This document shows positions 1-8,432 of a DNA stretch of 64,000 bases, piece by piece. The notes beneath the pieces were generated by a model, which was not told the DNA's origin, did no database searches, and saw nothing but the letters and a program-made list of their open reading frames with translations. Position numbers and translations under genes: made by a program. This stretch comes from Empedobacter falsenii (GTDB taxonomy: Bacteria; Bacteroidota; Bacteroidia; Flavobacteriales; Weeksellaceae), in the NCBI RefSeq assembly GCF_019308355.1, contig NZ_JAAGKM010000011.1, positions 1-64,000 of the forward strand. The letters are read 5' to 3'. Every line of letters begins with the position of its first letter. The first letter of the stretch is position 1.

Positions 1-52
1 CACGCTTTAGCACACAATTTAAGAAAGAAAGTTGCCTGAAGAGAACAACTTT

Positions 53-1372
53 TCACTTTTTCTTAAAATATTGAAAAACTTTTATAACAAAAAAATCCGC
101 CTCAAATTTTGTTGTGAGACGGATTCTTTTTGTATAATGTTCACCAATATTTTTTAATTCGTCATTAGTCAAACTCCATAAGAAACTGAGTAACTTTTGC
201 TTATTAATATTTTTATCATTTGCATCAACTTGAGCAACATGTTTATTAAACTTCAACGATTTTCGACTTTCATATAGTTTACTGAAAATCATTCCAATAT
301 ATTTGTCTAAATATGTTCTATTCGAATGATTTTGCTTCTCATACATCAACTCCAAAAGTGCAGTTGTATATTCTTTATTGTGAATATAATTTTCGTAATA
401 ATTTTGGATTACTTTTGCTTTAATATTTTCAAATTCTGCCGAAGGAGTTACATTTTGTTTCGTAAAATCTTCTTGAAAATTATTCTGAATCCAATCTAAT
501 CGATCTTTCAAATTTGGATGTGTACGAATAGAATCTTTATCAATATATTCAGTAAAATTTAATCCTTCGAACAATGAGTTTTTTTCTATTTTAATCGATT
601 TAGGATTGAATTTTTGTTCAGGCAAATCAAATAAATAAGCATAGATAGAATCATCAAGTATAAATTTATCGCTTTGATCAAATTCTTCAATTTTCTTTAA
701 AAGATGAAAATATTCGCTTTTAGGATAATTAAGATTTTTATATAAAATGTATCCCAAACTATCAGCAGAAATCTCTTTCTTGCGTGATTGTTCTGCTAAA
801 TCATATTTTTTTTGAATAACTTCATTTTGAGATTTAATCAATTTTAAAAAATCTTGTCGCTTGATTGACTTAATTTCACGTTTAAAATCTTTCTCAAATT
901 CAGCATCTTGTTCTATTGCTAATCTTGTGTGATTTAATTGATTGTGAGCAATCTCATGACAGATTACTGCTGCAAATTGAAATTGATTATCTAACAAATT
1001 AAACAAACCAGATTCTATAAAATATACATTAAAACCAAGTGAAGAAGCATTTGGAATATTAGATTTTATGATATAAAATTTATTTTTATTTATTTGTAAT
1101 TCAGCGTTTTTAGAAATGATTTGATTAAAAATATTTTGAGTAAATTTCTGATAATCATTATCTAATACGTAATTATTTTTAGTATAATTAAGAGAAATTC
1201 GATGTTCTAAAAATTCAAAATAATTTTCATATTCTTTTCTTTCTTCTTTTGAATTGAAATTACTAAGAGTTGATTTTATATTTTTAATATACTTAGAATC
1301 TAATTCCTTTGTTTGTGGATAAACAGATTGTATTAATAATAAGTAAGAGAAGAAAAGTATAAAGTATTTCAT
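53..1372 (-). CDS. M48-family metallopeptidase, exported
   Basis: Zinc metallopeptidase, probably acting in the periplasm or at the envelope on misfolded proteins. The 439-residue product starts with a hydrophobic signal peptide (about residues 1-19, ending VYPQ). The HEIAH zinc-binding motif lies at residues 139-143 and a likely third ligand, Glu200, is in EISAD (200-204), as in M48 peptidases. The remaining C-terminal half has no domain I recognise and contains no clear TPR repeats. It is transcribed alone, divergent from the carbamoyltransferase gene. A terminator-like hairpin sits inside the last 30 codons (see separate entry), so the exact C-terminus is uncertain. Family call is firm; the substrate is unknown. 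Confidence 0.85.
   Translation of the reverse strand: MKYFILFFSYLLLIQSVYPQTKELDSKYIKNIKSTLSNFNSKEERKEYENYFEFLEHRISLNYTKNNYVLDNDYQKFTQNIFNQIISKNAELQINKNKFYIIKSNIPNASSLGFNVYFIESGLFNLLDNQFQFAAVICHEIAHNQLNHTRLAIEQDAEFEKDFKREIKSIKRQDFLKLIKSQNEVIQKKYDLAEQSRKKEISADSLGYILYKNLNYPKSEYFHLLKKIEEFDQSDKFILDDSIYAYLFDLPEQKFNPKSIKIEKNSLFEGLNFTEYIDKDSIRTHPNLKDRLDWIQNNFQEDFTKQNVTPSAEFENIKAKVIQNYYENYIHNKEYTTALLELMYEKQNHSNRTYLDKYIGMIFSKLYESRKSLKFNKHVAQVDANDKNINKQKLLSFLWSLTNDELKNIGEHYTKRIRLTTKFEADFFVIKVFQYFKKK
88..130 (-). terminator. Terminator-like hairpin inside the 3' end of the M48 gene
   Basis: On the minus strand AATCCG(T)CTCA pairs with TGAG(G)CGGATT, giving a 10-bp stem with one mismatch, followed by a run of seven T. 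This is the form of an intrinsic terminator for the M48 gene, but it lies about 40 bases before the stop codon of the open frame rather than after it. Confidence 0.5.
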
Positions 1373-1449
1373 TCTATTTTTTGAAAAAGATTAGTATATA
1401 ATTCTCACAAAAATATACAAATAATTCTTTAAACCTCGATTGTTTCAAC

Positions 1450-1457
1450 TAATTTTG
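1450..1457 (+). promoter_or_regulatory. Possible -7 promoter element for argF'
   Basis: TAATTTTG matches the Bacteroidetes -7 consensus TAnnTTTG and lies 33 bases before the ATG. No convincing TTG -33 element is found at the usual spacing, so the call is modest. Confidence 0.35.
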
Positions 1458-1490
1458 CAGAACAAATAAAACAAAAGATTCTTCTCAATT

Positions 1491-2462
1491 ATGAAACAAT
1501 TTACTTCGGTTTATGATGTAGAAAACATCGACGAATTACTAAAAACAGCCTTAGAAATTAAAGCAAATCCTTTTGCTCAACAAGAAGTTGGTAAAAATAA
1601 AACAGTTGGTTTAATTTTTTTTAATCCAAGTTTACGTACACGTCTAAGTTCTATTAAAGCGGCTTATAATCTTGGAGCAAATGCTTGGGTTTTGAATGCT
1701 GGAGCAGATTCTTGGACATTGGAAATGGCTGATGGTGCTGTGATGAACGGAGATTCGCAAGAACATATCAAAGAAGCAATTCAGGTAATGAGTGCGTATT
1801 GTGATGTTTTAGGCGTTCGTACTTTTCCGAAATTAGTAGATCGTGATGAAGATTATAACGAAATCATGTTCAATAAAGTAAAAGAATTATCTTCTGTTCC
1901 TGTTGTGTCTTTGGAAAGTGCAACATTACATCCATTACAATCTTTTGCTGATTTAATTACAATTGCAGAAAAAACGGGTTATACGCCTGGGACAAAACCT
2001 GAAAAGAAAGTGAAAGTTGTGATGACTTGGGCGCCGCATCCACGTCGTTTGCCACAAGCTGTTCCGAATTCTTTTGCGCAATGGTTTTCTAAAGTAGATT
2101 GGGTAGATTTTACAGTTGTACAACCAAAAGGTTTGGAGTTAGATCCAAAATTTACTGATGGAGCAACGATTGCTTATGATCAAGATAAAGCGTTGAAAGA
2201 TGCTGATTTTGTTTATGCAAAAAACTGGTCTTCTTATGAAAATTATGGTGAACCGAATGAAGGTGATAAGGATTGGGAAGTGACAATGGAAAAAATGAAT
2301 TTGACAAATAACGGAAAATTTATGCATTGTTTACCTGTTCGTCGCAATGTAGTAGTATCTGATGAAGTTTTAGATTCTGATCGTTCTATCGTAATTGATG
2401 AAGCAACGAACCGAATTTTCTCAGCTCAAACTGTTTTCCACGAGATTTTGAAAAATAAGTAG
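1491..2462 (+). CDS. argF': N-acyl-ornithine carbamoyltransferase (ArgF')
   Basis: Carbamoylates N-acetyl- or N-succinyl-ornithine in the Bacteroidetes arginine pathway, in the cytosol. The 323-residue length and family motifs fit: carbamoyl-phosphate site SLRTR (47-51), HPLQ (147-150), TWAPHPR and HCLPVRR (279-285). In recalled structures of this family the residue in the motif GDxxEH decides the acyl group: Pro90 in the Bacteroides succinyl enzyme and Glu92 in the Xanthomonas acetyl enzyme. Here the position is Gln90, so the substrate cannot be assigned from sequence. The gene is monocistronic between a -7 element and a bidirectional terminator. No arginine leader peptide is visible upstream. 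Confidence 0.92.
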   Translation: MKQFTSVYDVENIDELLKTALEIKANPFAQQEVGKNKTVGLIFFNPSLRTRLSSIKAAYNLGANAWVLNAGADSWTLEMADGAVMNGDSQEHIKEAIQVMSAYCDVLGVRTFPKLVDRDEDYNEIMFNKVKELSSVPVVSLESATLHPLQSFADLITIAEKTGYTPGTKPEKKVKVVMTWAPHPRRLPQAVPNSFAQWFSKVDWVDFTVVQPKGLELDPKFTDGATIAYDQDKALKDADFVYAKNWSSYENYGEPNEGDKDWEVTMEKMNLTNNGKFMHCLPVRRNVVVSDEVLDSDRSIVIDEATNRIFSAQTVFHEILKNK

Positions 2463-2474
2463 TAAACTACAATT

Positions 2475-2510
2475 AAAAAAGGCTTAAAAATTAATTTTTA
2501 AGCCTTTTTT
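2475..2510. terminator. Bidirectional intrinsic terminator
   Basis: A perfect hairpin, AAAAAAGGCTTAAAAA with its complement TTTTTAAGCCTTTTTT, lies between the convergent argF' and GH2 genes. It has A/T tracts on both sides and can serve both transcripts. Confidence 0.9.
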
Positions 2511-2527
2511 AATGATATTATTTCTCA

Positions 2528-4747
2528 CTAAAGTCCAACATGAATATCTTTCGTAGTGGCTTCTTTTTGAGAAGTTTTATATTTTGAATCATAGTTCCAA
2601 ATAATCTTATCTGAAATGGTTTTTCCATTAAGATTAGTTTCTGCAATGATTATGTTTTCACCTTTTTGCAATTGAACATTTTCAGCAACGAAATGAATCT
2701 TATTATAGCCATTTTTTACATTTTCAATCTTTTTACCATTGACAGTTAACGTTGGCGTTCCTTGATTAGAGAAGATTGTAACAGTTGTAAATTCATTTCC
2801 TCTATTTACCATTCTACGTTGCGTTAAATAAACAACAGGTTCTTTGCTCCAATTTGCTTTATACCAATAAAAAGGATCTTTTTTAATTTTTCGATCAAAT
2901 GAAACCAAACCTTTGAAATTTCTTGGATTAACATTCAATCGTGTAATAGGCGTTGCAAAATCGAAAGTATTCCAAACATAAGATCCCAAAAATATTGGAT
3001 GTTTTTCTATTGTTGCCCAATGAACAATATGAAATTTAGTTGCAAATTCTTCTGGAAAAAATGCAGGATCACTCCATTGATTTCCATAGTTCCCAGCAAC
3101 TTCAACTTGATCTTCAGGTTTTGCTTCTGCGCCATATTCAGAGAAAATAATTTTATAATCTTTAAATTTTTTTGAAATATCATTTGCCCAAGTTTCAACA
3201 TCTTCTTTGTCAGATAAATTTTCTACTTCGCCATTGTACCATCCAAAATAATGATTAATTCCTTGTATATCTGCGTTGTTATTCACAGGATGATCTACTG
3301 TGTTGTATCCATTTACTTGAACTGTGTAACGGTATGGATCTTCTGTTTTAGCTAAATCATTTAGTTTTGTTGTTAATTCGGTTGTGTAATTATTTGGTGT
3401 ATAAACTTCGTTGTGTAATCCCCAAGTATAAATTGATGGATGATTGTAATTCTGACGAATTAATTCTTTTAATTGTTGTAATGCATTATTTTCTTCTAAA
3501 GTTGTTACTTGATTAACAAAAGGAATTTCTGCCCAAATAATTAATCCTAAACTATCACATTTAGAGTAAAAATAATCAGATTGTTGGTAATGAGCTAATC
3601 GAATAGAAGTTGCACCAATTTCTTTTATAATTGCTAAATCTTCATCGTGATCTTCATTTGATAAAGCCGAACCTTTTCCCCATCGATCTTGATGTCTTGT
3701 CACGCCATAAAGTGGATATTTTTTGTCGTTTAAGAAGAAACCTTCGTTCGCTTTTAGTTCAAATTTACGAATACCCAAAGGTTGTGTTACTTCATCTAAA
3801 ACTTGATTATTTTGTTTGATTTGTGTCACTACTTTATATAAATATGGATCTTTTAAACCATTCCATAAACGTGGATTATTAACCTTAATATCTTGAATAA
3901 TTTCTTGTCTTCCTTGTGGATATAGAGTGTAAGGAGTGCTGATAGATTTTACAGTTTTATTGTTATGATCGATGATCGAAGTGAAAATTTCGATGTTATT
4001 TGTTTGAGCTGATTTATTATCAACTTTGACTTTAACATGAATATCAGCCGATTTTTTACTAACATTTTTCTGAGAAATAAAAATTCCAGCCGAAGCAAAA
4101 TCATTTACAGCAATATTGATAGGATCAGTAACAATCAACGAAACAGGACGATAAATTCCGCCATAAACAGGAAATAAAACATGATTAACAGGAATTACTG
4201 CCGGATTTGACTCGTTGTTGGCTTTGACTAAAATTTCATTTTCTTGATCAAATTTTAGCATTCCAGTCAATTCCAATACAAAAGCAGAATATCCACCTTG
4301 ATGACGACCTACAAAATTGTAATTTCCGTTAATTGCATCATTTTGGTAACTCACTTTGTTTTTTGTTTGTGTCGATTTTAGTGGAGTATTATTAATGTAA
4401 ACTTCTGCGTTTGCACCAACTCCTTCAAATTTTATAAAGATTCGTTTACCTTTCCAGTCTGCTTTTGGCGTAATGGTTTTTCTGTAATATGAATCACCAA
4501 CATAAAAGCGTTCATTTGTGCTGTAGAATCCAGCTGTTATTTCGTTGGTTTGCATATCTGTCGCATTCCAAGTGTGCGGAATTTGTACTAATTGCCAATC
4601 TCCTTTAAAAATAGAATTGTAGTTGATTTCTGTGGTAGTAAATGGTCCTTTTTTGAAGCTCCAATTAGAATTAAAATTTACTATTTCCCTTGCATGCGCT
4701 ATTTGCAAATTTAGGATTAGTAAAATAAGAGTAGTTAAATTTTTCAT
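2528..4747 (-). CDS. Glycoside hydrolase family 2 (beta-galactosidase-like), exported
   Basis: Retaining glycosidase of the GH2 clan, likely periplasmic, acting on beta-linked galactosides or related glycans. With the start at 4747 the protein has 739 residues and begins MKNLTTLILLILNLQIAHA, a signal peptide. The frame is open to 4807, but that extension runs back into the terminator of the upstream gene, so it is rejected. The N-terminal sugar-binding and Ig-like domains (about 20-330) are followed by a TIM barrel with acid/base Glu447 in HNE and nucleophile Glu537 in FSEYGAE. A C-terminal DUF4982-like tail may follow. The exact sugar (beta-galactoside or beta-glucuronide) is not decided by what I can see. 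Confidence 0.88.
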   Translation of the reverse strand: MKNLTTLILLILNLQIAHAREIVNFNSNWSFKKGPFTTTEINYNSIFKGDWQLVQIPHTWNATDMQTNEITAGFYSTNERFYVGDSYYRKTITPKADWKGKRIFIKFEGVGANAEVYINNTPLKSTQTKNKVSYQNDAINGNYNFVGRHQGGYSAFVLELTGMLKFDQENEILVKANNESNPAVIPVNHVLFPVYGGIYRPVSLIVTDPINIAVNDFASAGIFISQKNVSKKSADIHVKVKVDNKSAQTNNIEIFTSIIDHNNKTVKSISTPYTLYPQGRQEIIQDIKVNNPRLWNGLKDPYLYKVVTQIKQNNQVLDEVTQPLGIRKFELKANEGFFLNDKKYPLYGVTRHQDRWGKGSALSNEDHDEDLAIIKEIGATSIRLAHYQQSDYFYSKCDSLGLIIWAEIPFVNQVTTLEENNALQQLKELIRQNYNHPSIYTWGLHNEVYTPNNYTTELTTKLNDLAKTEDPYRYTVQVNGYNTVDHPVNNNADIQGINHYFGWYNGEVENLSDKEDVETWANDISKKFKDYKIIFSEYGAEAKPEDQVEVAGNYGNQWSDPAFFPEEFATKFHIVHWATIEKHPIFLGSYVWNTFDFATPITRLNVNPRNFKGLVSFDRKIKKDPFYWYKANWSKEPVVYLTQRRMVNRGNEFTTVTIFSNQGTPTLTVNGKKIENVKNGYNKIHFVAENVQLQKGENIIIAETNLNGKTISDKIIWNYDSKYKTSQKEATTKDIHVGL

Positions 4748-4800
4748 GTGAGTTTTGATAAGAAGTAAAATTAAGTAATCTATTTTTATAAGCAAAAAGA

Positions 4801-4824
4801 AAGCCACTCAATTGAGTGGCTTTG
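4801..4824 (-). terminator. Intrinsic terminator after the cyclophilin-FKBP gene
   Basis: AAAGCCACTCAA is followed directly by its exact complement TTGAGTGGCTTT, and on the minus strand by a T-rich tail (TTTCTTTTT). It separates the nrnA-gldI-PPIase transcript from the GH2 gene and supports the shorter GH2 start. Confidence 0.85.
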
Positions 4825-4844
4825 TATTATATATTGATGATAGA

Positions 4845-5924
4845 TTATTTATCTAAAACTTCCATATCAAAATATAAAGTTGCATTTGGTGGTACAACAC
4901 CTCCAGCACCTCTTGATCCGTAACCTAATTCGGCAGGGATAATTAAGAAAACTTTAGAACCTCTGTTGAACATTGTTAATGCTTCCATCCAACCTTGGAT
5001 TAATCCTGTAACACCAACTGTTGCGTCTAGTGGTTGATTGCGATCGTAAGATGAATCTAATTTTTCACCATCATTTAAACGTAAAGTATAATGTACTTGA
5101 ATTGGATCTCCTTGTACAGGTTTTGCTCCGTTTCCTTCTTCTAAAATTACATATTTTAATCCAGAAGGAGTTGATTGAGCTTTTGCTTCTAATTCTTTTT
5201 GACGAGCAATTTCTGCATCTTTTTCAGCTTTTGCTTTCGCTTCAGCTTCAGCTTGTTTTTTTGCGTGATTTGCTTTTGCAGCTTCAAATGCTTCAGCTCC
5301 GTTGTATTTAGCATATTTATCACCTTTACGAGCGATTTCTACTTTTTCAATTACAACAGGAACAACTGGTTTATCACTTGGTGTTTTTTCTACATTTGCA
5401 ATAGAATCAACAACATCTAAACCTTCTACAACTTGTCCGAAAATAGTGTGACGCCCGTCTAACCATGGTGTAGGAACTTCTGTGATGAAGAATTGAGAAC
5501 CGTTTGTAGCAGGTCCTGAATTTGCCATAGATAAAACACCTTTTTTATCGTGTTTTAAAGTTGGTTCAAACTCATCTTCGAAATCGTAACCAGGTCCTCC
5601 TGTACCAATTCCGTCTGGATCACCTCCTTGAATCATGAAATCTTTGATCACACGGTGAAAAATGATTCCATCATAAAAAGGAACTCCTTTTGCTTTTGCT
5701 TTATTTTCTTTTGTACCTTCTGCTAATCCAACAAAGTTAGCAACCGTCATTGGTGCTTCTTCTTCGTATAATTTGATTGTCATTGCACCATGATTTGTTG
5801 TCATTTTTGCATACAATCCATCTTCTAAACTTTTAAATTCTTCTTTACTCATCGATTTTGGAATTTTAACGCCACAACTAACAAGGGTAGTGATGACAGT
5901 TAAGATTAATAATATTTTTCTCAT
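4845..5924 (-). CDS. Dual peptidyl-prolyl isomerase: cyclophilin-FKBP fusion lipoprotein
   Basis: Prolyl isomerase/chaperone anchored in the envelope. The 359-residue protein has a lipobox LVSC (Cys17) and a cyclophilin domain at about 36-200, with FHRVIKDFMIQGGDP (89-103, Arg91), GSQFFIT (142-148) and WLDGRHTIFG (154-163). A charged Ala/Lys/Glu-rich linker, probably helical or coiled (about 205-250), joins it to an FKBP domain (about 255-359; GLIQGW, IPAELGYGSRGAGG). Fused cyclophilin-FKBP proteins (CFBP) are known in Flavobacterium, so the architecture is rare but not new. It follows gldI by 25 bases, so two or three envelope PPIase domains are co-expressed. Confidence 0.93.
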   Translation of the reverse strand: MRKILLILTVITTLVSCGVKIPKSMSKEEFKSLEDGLYAKMTTNHGAMTIKLYEEEAPMTVANFVGLAEGTKENKAKAKGVPFYDGIIFHRVIKDFMIQGGDPDGIGTGGPGYDFEDEFEPTLKHDKKGVLSMANSGPATNGSQFFITEVPTPWLDGRHTIFGQVVEGLDVVDSIANVEKTPSDKPVVPVVIEKVEIARKGDKYAKYNGAEAFEAAKANHAKKQAEAEAKAKAEKDAEIARQKELEAKAQSTPSGLKYVILEEGNGAKPVQGDPIQVHYTLRLNDGEKLDSSYDRNQPLDATVGVTGLIQGWMEALTMFNRGSKVFLIIPAELGYGSRGAGGVVPPNATLYFDMEVLDK

Positions 5925-5949
5925 TTTAACTTTACATTCTTTGTGTTTA

Positions 5950-6477
5950 TTAGTGTTTTTTTATTTTTAAAACTTTTACATCCATAATAATAGGCGAGTC
6001 TGGCGCAATTTTTTGCGTATCACCATAACCTCCATAAGCTAAAAACGAAGGTAACAATAATTTAGCAGTTTCACCTTCAGGAATTAATTGTAAACCAGCT
6101 TGTAAACCTCTCACAACATCAGCTTTTCCTAAAATTATTTTCTGAACTTTATTATCGTTAAGCGAATATAAAATGTTGTTTTCAAGATCAGTTACTTGGT
6201 ATTCAAATTCGATGTAGTCTCCATTATTTGCTGTAGAAGCTGTTCGTTGACCACTATTTGAAATCCAAAAGCCCGAACTCGTTTTAACAAATTTTAGGTC
6301 AGATGTTTTCATATAATCATCAAACCATTGTAATTCTTCTTGATGCAATAATTTTCCACGTTCTTGCGAACGTTTCATAAAATCGTCATTGGAATATGAA
6401 ACGGGATATTGTATGACTTTTTGATCACAACTCATTAACGCAAAAACAGCGAAAGTGAATAAAATAACTTTTTTCAT
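5950..6477 (-). CDS. gldI: GldI-like FKBP-type peptidyl-prolyl isomerase lipoprotein
   Basis: The 175-residue lipoprotein has an MSC lipobox (Cys17) and an FKBP domain in its C-terminal half, with GLQAGLQLIPEGE and a PSFLAYGGYGD segment. Length and layout match gliding-motility protein GldI, an FKBP lipoprotein that in Flavobacterium assists folding of gliding/type IX secretion components. Its start codon overlaps the stop of nrnA by one base (TAATG). Several FKBP aromatic binding-site positions look weak, so enzymatic activity is inferred from the family. No other gld genes are in the window; whether the organism glides cannot be told. Confidence 0.8.
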   Translation of the reverse strand: MKKVILFTFAVFALMSCDQKVIQYPVSYSNDDFMKRSQERGKLLHQEELQWFDDYMKTSDLKFVKTSSGFWISNSGQRTASTANNGDYIEFEYQVTDLENNILYSLNDNKVQKIILGKADVVRGLQAGLQLIPEGETAKLLLPSFLAYGGYGDTQKIAPDSPIIMDVKVLKIKKH

Positions 6478-7502
6478 TAGATAACGATACTAGCTAATTT
6501 TTCTTGATATTCTGGTAAAAGGGATTGGAAATAAGCAATTGTTTCTTCCATATTCATATCCGAACGACCTCCAGAAGCATTCATATGACCGCCGCCATTG
6601 AAATGTTTGCGAGAGAATTCATTCACATCAAAATCACCTTTCGAACGTAACGAAATTTTAATGAAATTATGATGTGTGTCTTCAATAAAAATTACAGAAA
6701 AGATAAAATTTTCTACACTCAAACCATAATTTACAAAACCTTCTGTATCTCCTTTTTGAAAACCATTTGCTAGTAAATCTTCACGTTTTAAAAACATGAA
6801 AGCTGTTCGATATTCTGGTAAAAAAGTTAGATTATTTAGAGTTAATGATAATAACTTTAATCGTCCTTGTGTTTGTGAATCGTTTACATAAGAAGTAACT
6901 TTATCTACTTCTACACCTTTATCAATTAACTCTGCTACAATTCTATGCGTATCTGCCGATGTATTACGAAAACGGAATCCGCCTGTATCCGTCATTATTC
7001 CAGTATAAATACATTCAGCAATGCCTTTATCAATTTTATCTAAATCATTCATCGCTTCGATAAAATTATAAACCATTTGACAAGTCGCAGGCATTTCGAT
7101 ATCCGAATACATAAAATCAAATGTATCTGGTTCGCGGTGATGATCGATTAATATTTTTGGAGCTTTCGAACGTTCAACCCAGTTTCCTAAGTCATCAATT
7201 CGTTTTATAGTATTGAAATCTAAGATAAAAATCAACTCAGCTTGATGTATAATTGCTTCAGAAACTTTTGGTCGGTAATCTGCAATTACAATATCTTTTG
7301 CTGAAGGCATCCATTTTAGGAACTTCGGAAAATCGTTTGGTGAAACAATGTTACACGTATGTCCCAATTTATTCAAATAATGAAACATCGCCAATGTAGA
7401 ACCTATCGCATCTCCATCAGGATTTTTGTGCGGTAGAATTGCAATTTTCTTTGGGGTTGATTTTAACAGAGCTTTTAGCTCTTCGAAATTTGTCATTTGC
7501 AT
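6477..7502 (-). CDS. nrnA: DHH/DHHA1 phosphoesterase, NrnA-like (oligoribonuclease/pAp phosphatase)
   Basis: A 341-residue DHH-family phosphoesterase that degrades short RNA oligonucleotides and/or pAp in the cytosol. Motifs are HKNPDGDAIGS (motif I), LDFN, DHHREPD (the DHH motif) and the DHHA1 signature GGGHMNASGG near the C-terminus. The start MQMTNFEEL at 7502 is chosen because the open frame upstream runs through the terminator of the ABC genes; a second in-frame ATG is two codons later. First gene of the nrnA-gldI-PPIase operon. Confidence 0.9.
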   Translation of the reverse strand: MQMTNFEELKALLKSTPKKIAILPHKNPDGDAIGSTLAMFHYLNKLGHTCNIVSPNDFPKFLKWMPSAKDIVIADYRPKVSEAIIHQAELIFILDFNTIKRIDDLGNWVERSKAPKILIDHHREPDTFDFMYSDIEMPATCQMVYNFIEAMNDLDKIDKGIAECIYTGIMTDTGGFRFRNTSADTHRIVAELIDKGVEVDKVTSYVNDSQTQGRLKLLSLTLNNLTFLPEYRTAFMFLKREDLLANGFQKGDTEGFVNYGLSVENFIFSVIFIEDTHHNFIKISLRSKGDFDVNEFSRKHFNGGGHMNASGGRSDMNMEETIAYFQSLLPEYQEKLASIVI

Positions 7503-7547
7503 AGTTGCAAAGATAAACAAACAAGTGATATTGTAAATTGCTTTGAA

Positions 7548-7580
7548 CAAGAAAACCTCCAAATTTGGAGGTTTTCTTGT
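7548..7580 (-). terminator. Intrinsic terminator of the ABC transporter operon
   Basis: ACAAGAAAACCTCCAAATTT pairs with its complement as a long near-perfect palindrome. It lies just downstream of the permease stop and upstream of nrnA. Confidence 0.85.
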
Positions 7581-7600
7581 TTTTATGAAATATTTATAAT

Positions 7601-8431
7601 TTATAAATCTCTTTTTTTGATAATTAATAAGGATAAACCAAGAAATAAAATGATGTAGAAAACATTTGCAGCAAAATATTCCCATTGTACATGATCCGCA
7701 ACAAATAATTTTCCTTCCATAATTGCTTTTTGTATATCTACAGAAGGATAATCAATTATTTTTCCGTTCGAGTTAAGTGGTAAATAATTAGTTAAGATTT
7801 TAATTTCATTAGGATTTTTTGGAGGATTTTTACCAAAACGAACTAAAAATTCAACAACTTTAGCAACAGATTCTATAATATTCAAAACAATTAAAGATAA
7901 AATCGCAAAAGCACTTTTCTTTAATAGGAATGATAAAAACATGGCGAATACAATATAAGCGAAGATTTCGACGAAATATCCTCCTAAGAATTCGATTCCG
8001 TTTACAAAATCAAACTTTTCGCTAAAAATAGAACCTAATGCAAAAACTAAAACGCCAACTAAAAGTGTAGAAATCAAAGTTATCACAACGTTCATCAAAA
8101 CTTTTGTGTTTAAAAATTCAGTTTTAGATAAACCATCAATTGTATTTTGCTTGAAAGTTCCGAAAGAGTATTCGTTTGTAATATTATTAATAACAATAAT
8201 AGCTAAAAAGAATTTTCCAAAACCAATTAACCACGTGATATTATGCCAAATTACAGGAAACTCTAATGCACCTAATTTGATTAAATCAATTTCGATTCCA
8301 TTCATATTTGGTTTGAAATTCGGCAACGTAATTCCCATTAACAGAATCATCACAAAATATAAAATGATGAAAATTCGTGTTCCTTTGTTGTAGAATAATT
8401 TATTCCATTCTATGCTAAATAATCTTTTCAT
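7601..8431 (-). CDS. ABC transporter permease (ABC-2 type)
   Basis: A 276-residue integral membrane protein with about six hydrophobic segments (first at about 18-35, last at about 253-270 before a KKRDL tail). It starts one base after the stop of the ATPase gene, forming a two-gene exporter. The pair resembles bacitracin/lantibiotic-type or Na+ export ABC-2 systems, but the sequence does not show the substrate. Confidence 0.85.
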   Translation of the reverse strand: MKRLFSIEWNKLFYNKGTRIFIILYFVMILLMGITLPNFKPNMNGIEIDLIKLGALEFPVIWHNITWLIGFGKFFLAIIVINNITNEYSFGTFKQNTIDGLSKTEFLNTKVLMNVVITLISTLLVGVLVFALGSIFSEKFDFVNGIEFLGGYFVEIFAYIVFAMFLSFLLKKSAFAILSLIVLNIIESVAKVVEFLVRFGKNPPKNPNEIKILTNYLPLNSNGKIIDYPSVDIQKAIMEGKLFVADHVQWEYFAANVFYIILFLGLSLLIIKKRDL

Positions 8432-8432
8432 G

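Noticed and set aside
1-60. Small hairpin (GAAAGTTG / CAACTTT) at the left edge.
   Set aside because: Short stem, interrupted T tract and no visible upstream gene; cannot be assigned.
4748-4807. Upstream start for the GH2 gene.
   Set aside because: It lies in the terminator of the preceding gene, and the ATG at 4747 gives a normal signal peptide.
7503-7685. N-terminal extension of the nrnA frame by 61 residues.
   Set aside because: It runs through the terminator of the ABC operon and into the end of the permease gene, and has no conserved domain.
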